Source: Candidatus Thorarchaeota archaeon MP8T_1 (GTDB lineage: Archaea > Asgardarchaeota > Thorarchaeia > Thorarchaeales > Thorarchaeaceae). Taken from it: 6,092 nucleotides of DNA. Below are positions 4,526 to 6,092 of this stretch, in pieces. Positions within the stretch are counted from its first letter, which is position 1; each line of letters starts with the position of its first letter. The position numbers were made by a program, and so were the translations under genes. Location of the stretch: positions 1 through 6,092 of the forward strand of contig PJER01000122.1 of assembly GCA_002825465.1 (NCBI GenBank). The letters are read 5' to 3'. The notes under the pieces were generated by a model. It made no database searches. It had not been told where the DNA came from and was given only the letters and a program-made list of their open reading frames with translations.

Positions 4526-5692
4526 ATGGACTGGACTTCTCACACGATGGAAAGAATCCCTGAGTCAGGTACATTGAAAATGTTTGACATTGCCAAAACC
4601 CTTGAGAGCCAAGGTAAGAAAGTATATCATTTTGAAGTTGGACAACCTGATTTTCCAACGCCTGCTAATATTGTCAATGCAGGCATAGAGGCCTTAAGAA
4701 ATGGGTTTACAAGATACACTCCAGCTCGTGGAATACCCAATCTTTTAGATGCTGTTCAAAAGCACTACATGAACCGCGGCATCAATTTTAATGGGCGAAA
4801 GAACGTCATTATCACACCTGGTGCAAAGATGGCGTTATTTCAGGGCTTTCTGAGCACAATCGATGCAGGAGATGATGTCCTACTTCTTGCTCCTGCGTGG
4901 CCTACTTATCGTGTTATGATTCGAACAGTCAATGCAAAACCAGTCGACGTTTGTACTAATCCTAACTATTCGCTTGATGAGGAAGTCCTGAAACATGCTG
5001 TTTCAAGGACCGTATCAGCACTTGTTATCAACAGCCCTAATAATCCAACTGGCGGGGTTTTGACCAAGGAGAATATGAAGCTCATTCATGACCTTGCCAT
5101 GGATCATGACTTCGTTGTGTTCTCTGATGAGATTTATGAAACTCTCGTCTATGACGGTTTCAAGCAGACCTCAATGCTCGAAGTTGATCCAACAATGGAA
5201 CGCACTCTTGTAATCAATGGAATGAGTAAATCATACAGCATGACTGGTTGGAGACTTGGTTATGCCATAGGCAATGAAGAAACCATCTCTAATATGACCC
5301 GGATTCAACAGAACACAACTTCATGCGCAACCTCATTTGTTCAGTATGCTGGTGTTGAAGCCCTAACAGGTGATCAAAGCTCCATCGATGTAATGGTCAA
5401 GGAGTATCAGGCACGTCGGGATACGATTACTCGTCTCTTCAACGAAATTGCAGAAGTGCCATGCCTAAATCCTATGGGTGCTTTCTATGTATTTCCCGAT
5501 GTTACACGATTCGGCTTGAGTAGCAATACGCTTGCTGAACTTATCCTCAAAAAGACAGGTGTATGTTGCACTCCTGGTGTCGCGTTCGGGGCAAAATATG
5601 ACAACTTCTTAAGATTCTCCTATCCAGTTTCGATTTCTGAGATACAAGAAGGTTTGGCGAAGTTAGCAGAGTTCTTACCAAGCCTTATGTGA
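4526..5692 (+). CDS. Class I PLP-dependent aminotransferase, aspartate aminotransferase type
   Basis: A 388-residue fold-type I aminotransferase, the usual length for the family, acting in the cytosol. It would transfer an amino group between an amino acid and a 2-oxo acid through PLP. Visible residues are the GQPDFPTP segment at 39-46, YTPARGIP at 64-71, the aromatic W125 that stacks on PLP, NNPTG at 172-176 with N173, D201 and Y204 in SDEIYE, the Schiff-base lysine K235 in MSKSYSMTGWRLGY, R243 for the cofactor phosphate, and R363 near the C-terminus for the substrate alpha-carboxylate. K101 in PGAKMALF aligns with the lysine that recognises the side-chain carboxylate in Thermus-type (subgroup I-beta) aspartate aminotransferases, so aspartate or glutamate are likely substrates. 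Prephenate or aromatic activity cannot be excluded. It follows the DUF362 gene by 96 bases with its own possible promoter and operator, and precedes the cysteine-cluster gene by 38 bases. Confidence 0.93.
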   Translation: MDWTSHTMERIPESGTLKMFDIAKTLESQGKKVYHFEVGQPDFPTPANIVNAGIEALRNGFTRYTPARGIPNLLDAVQKHYMNRGINFNGRKNVIITPGAKMALFQGFLSTIDAGDDVLLLAPAWPTYRVMIRTVNAKPVDVCTNPNYSLDEEVLKHAVSRTVSALVINSPNNPTGGVLTKENMKLIHDLAMDHDFVVFSDEIYETLVYDGFKQTSMLEVDPTMERTLVINGMSKSYSMTGWRLGYAIGNEETISNMTRIQQNTTSCATSFVQYAGVEALTGDQSSIDVMVKEYQARRDTITRLFNEIAEVPCLNPMGAFYVFPDVTRFGLSSNTLAELILKKTGVCCTPGVAFGAKYDNFLRFSYPVSISEIQEGLAKLAEFLPSLM

Positions 5693-5730
5693 CAGTAGAA
5701 ACAGAAGATGTTTAGCCAATCTTCACTAGG

Positions 5731-6092
5731 ATGAGTTTGATGCCAATAAATAATCCAACTGAATCTGTAGAGAACAAGTTACCACGATTCGAGTGCACTA
5801 AATGCGGATCGTGTTGTCGAGAAGATTCTATGTTGATTACTGTCACAGGACACGATATTGCCAGAATCTCTGCAGCCCTAGGATTAAGCCCTGAGGAAAC
5901 AATGAGGGCTCTTGATTTTTACATACTTGACAAACTCGATACAATTCCATTAGGACTTATTGGAACTCCCTCTCCAAAAACAGAGAGAGGCCCAACCTTC
6001 ATAGCCCTAAAGAAAATGGAGAATGGAGATTGTATTTTTCTTAAAGATGACAAATGCATGATACACGCATTACGACCAATTGTGTGTCGATC
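5731..6092 (+). CDS. YkgJ-type cysteine-cluster protein (5' part, cut by window end)
   Basis: An open frame runs from ATG 5731 to the window edge without a stop (120 full codons). It has the pattern of the YkgJ/UPF0153 CxxCxxCC family, thought to bind zinc or an iron-sulfur cluster. Residues 20-30 read FECTKCGSCCR with cysteines C22, C25, C28 and C29. The second cluster, C101-x7-C109-M-I-H112-x2-R115-P-x2-C119-R, matches the family's C-I-H-x-x-R-P-x-x-C-R signature. The segment between them (about 40-90) is helical and includes SPEET. The catalytic or binding role of the family is not known to me in detail; some relatives are annotated as Fe-S oxidoreductases without proof. ATG 5740 is an alternative start; no clear ribosome site helps choose. 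The gap of 38 bases after the aminotransferase gene shows no terminator, so co-transcription is likely. Confidence 0.85.
   Translation, partial: MSLMPINNPTESVENKLPRFECTKCGSCCREDSMLITVTGHDIARISAALGLSPEETMRALDFYILDKLDTIPLGLIGTPSPKTERGPTFIALKKMENGDCIFLKDDKCMIHALRPIVCR

Noticed and set aside
4335..4577. An 80-codon plus-strand frame bridging the end of the DUF362 gene and the start of the aminotransferase gene
   Set aside because: It overlaps two well-supported genes in another frame and its translation has no recognisable domain.

Overview
The window reads as chromosomal DNA of an archaeon, AT-rich by eye. The archaeal signs are a TIGR00304/DUF131-type membrane protein, an MIP18-family protein of the eukaryote-like CIA2/FAM96 form, a ThiF/MoeB-type E1 enzyme, weak or absent Shine-Dalgarno sites, and an oligo-T run rather than a hairpin after a gene. 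A degenerate Ras/Rab-like GTPase fold next to a long acidic disordered protein makes an Asgard (Promethearchaeota) host plausible. That lineage assignment is inference: there is no marker gene such as rRNA.

Layout. (1) 13-831, minus strand: a two-gene unit with the MIP18/CIA2-like gene first and a membrane protein with a C-terminal zinc ribbon second. (2) 832-951: a divergent promoter region. (3) 952-2517, plus strand: a small-GTPase-like protein that has lost its recognisable nucleotide-binding motifs, then an acidic Glu/Asp/Ser/Pro-rich protein with a short helical N-terminal domain, a polyproline stretch and a basic C-terminal tail. (4) 2514-3545, minus strand: an E1-like adenylyltransferase whose stop codon interlocks with that of the acidic protein in one CTAG. 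(5) 3605 to the window end, plus strand: a DUF362 protein, a class I aminotransferase of the aspartate aminotransferase type, and the 5' part of a YkgJ-type cysteine-cluster protein cut by the window edge.

How the genes fit together. The MIP18-like protein (Fe-S cluster delivery), the E1-like enzyme (activation of a ubiquitin-like or sulfur-carrier C-terminus), the DUF362 protein (a family often associated with Fe-S domains) and the cysteine-cluster protein suggest a loose theme of sulfur and metal cofactor handling. The strand changes show they are not one operon. The least explained part is the pair at 952-2517, a pseudo-GTPase plus an acidic, proline-containing disordered protein; this is the best candidate for an undescribed system. 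No tRNA, rRNA, CRISPR array, insertion sequence or gene-free stretch over 300 bases was seen.
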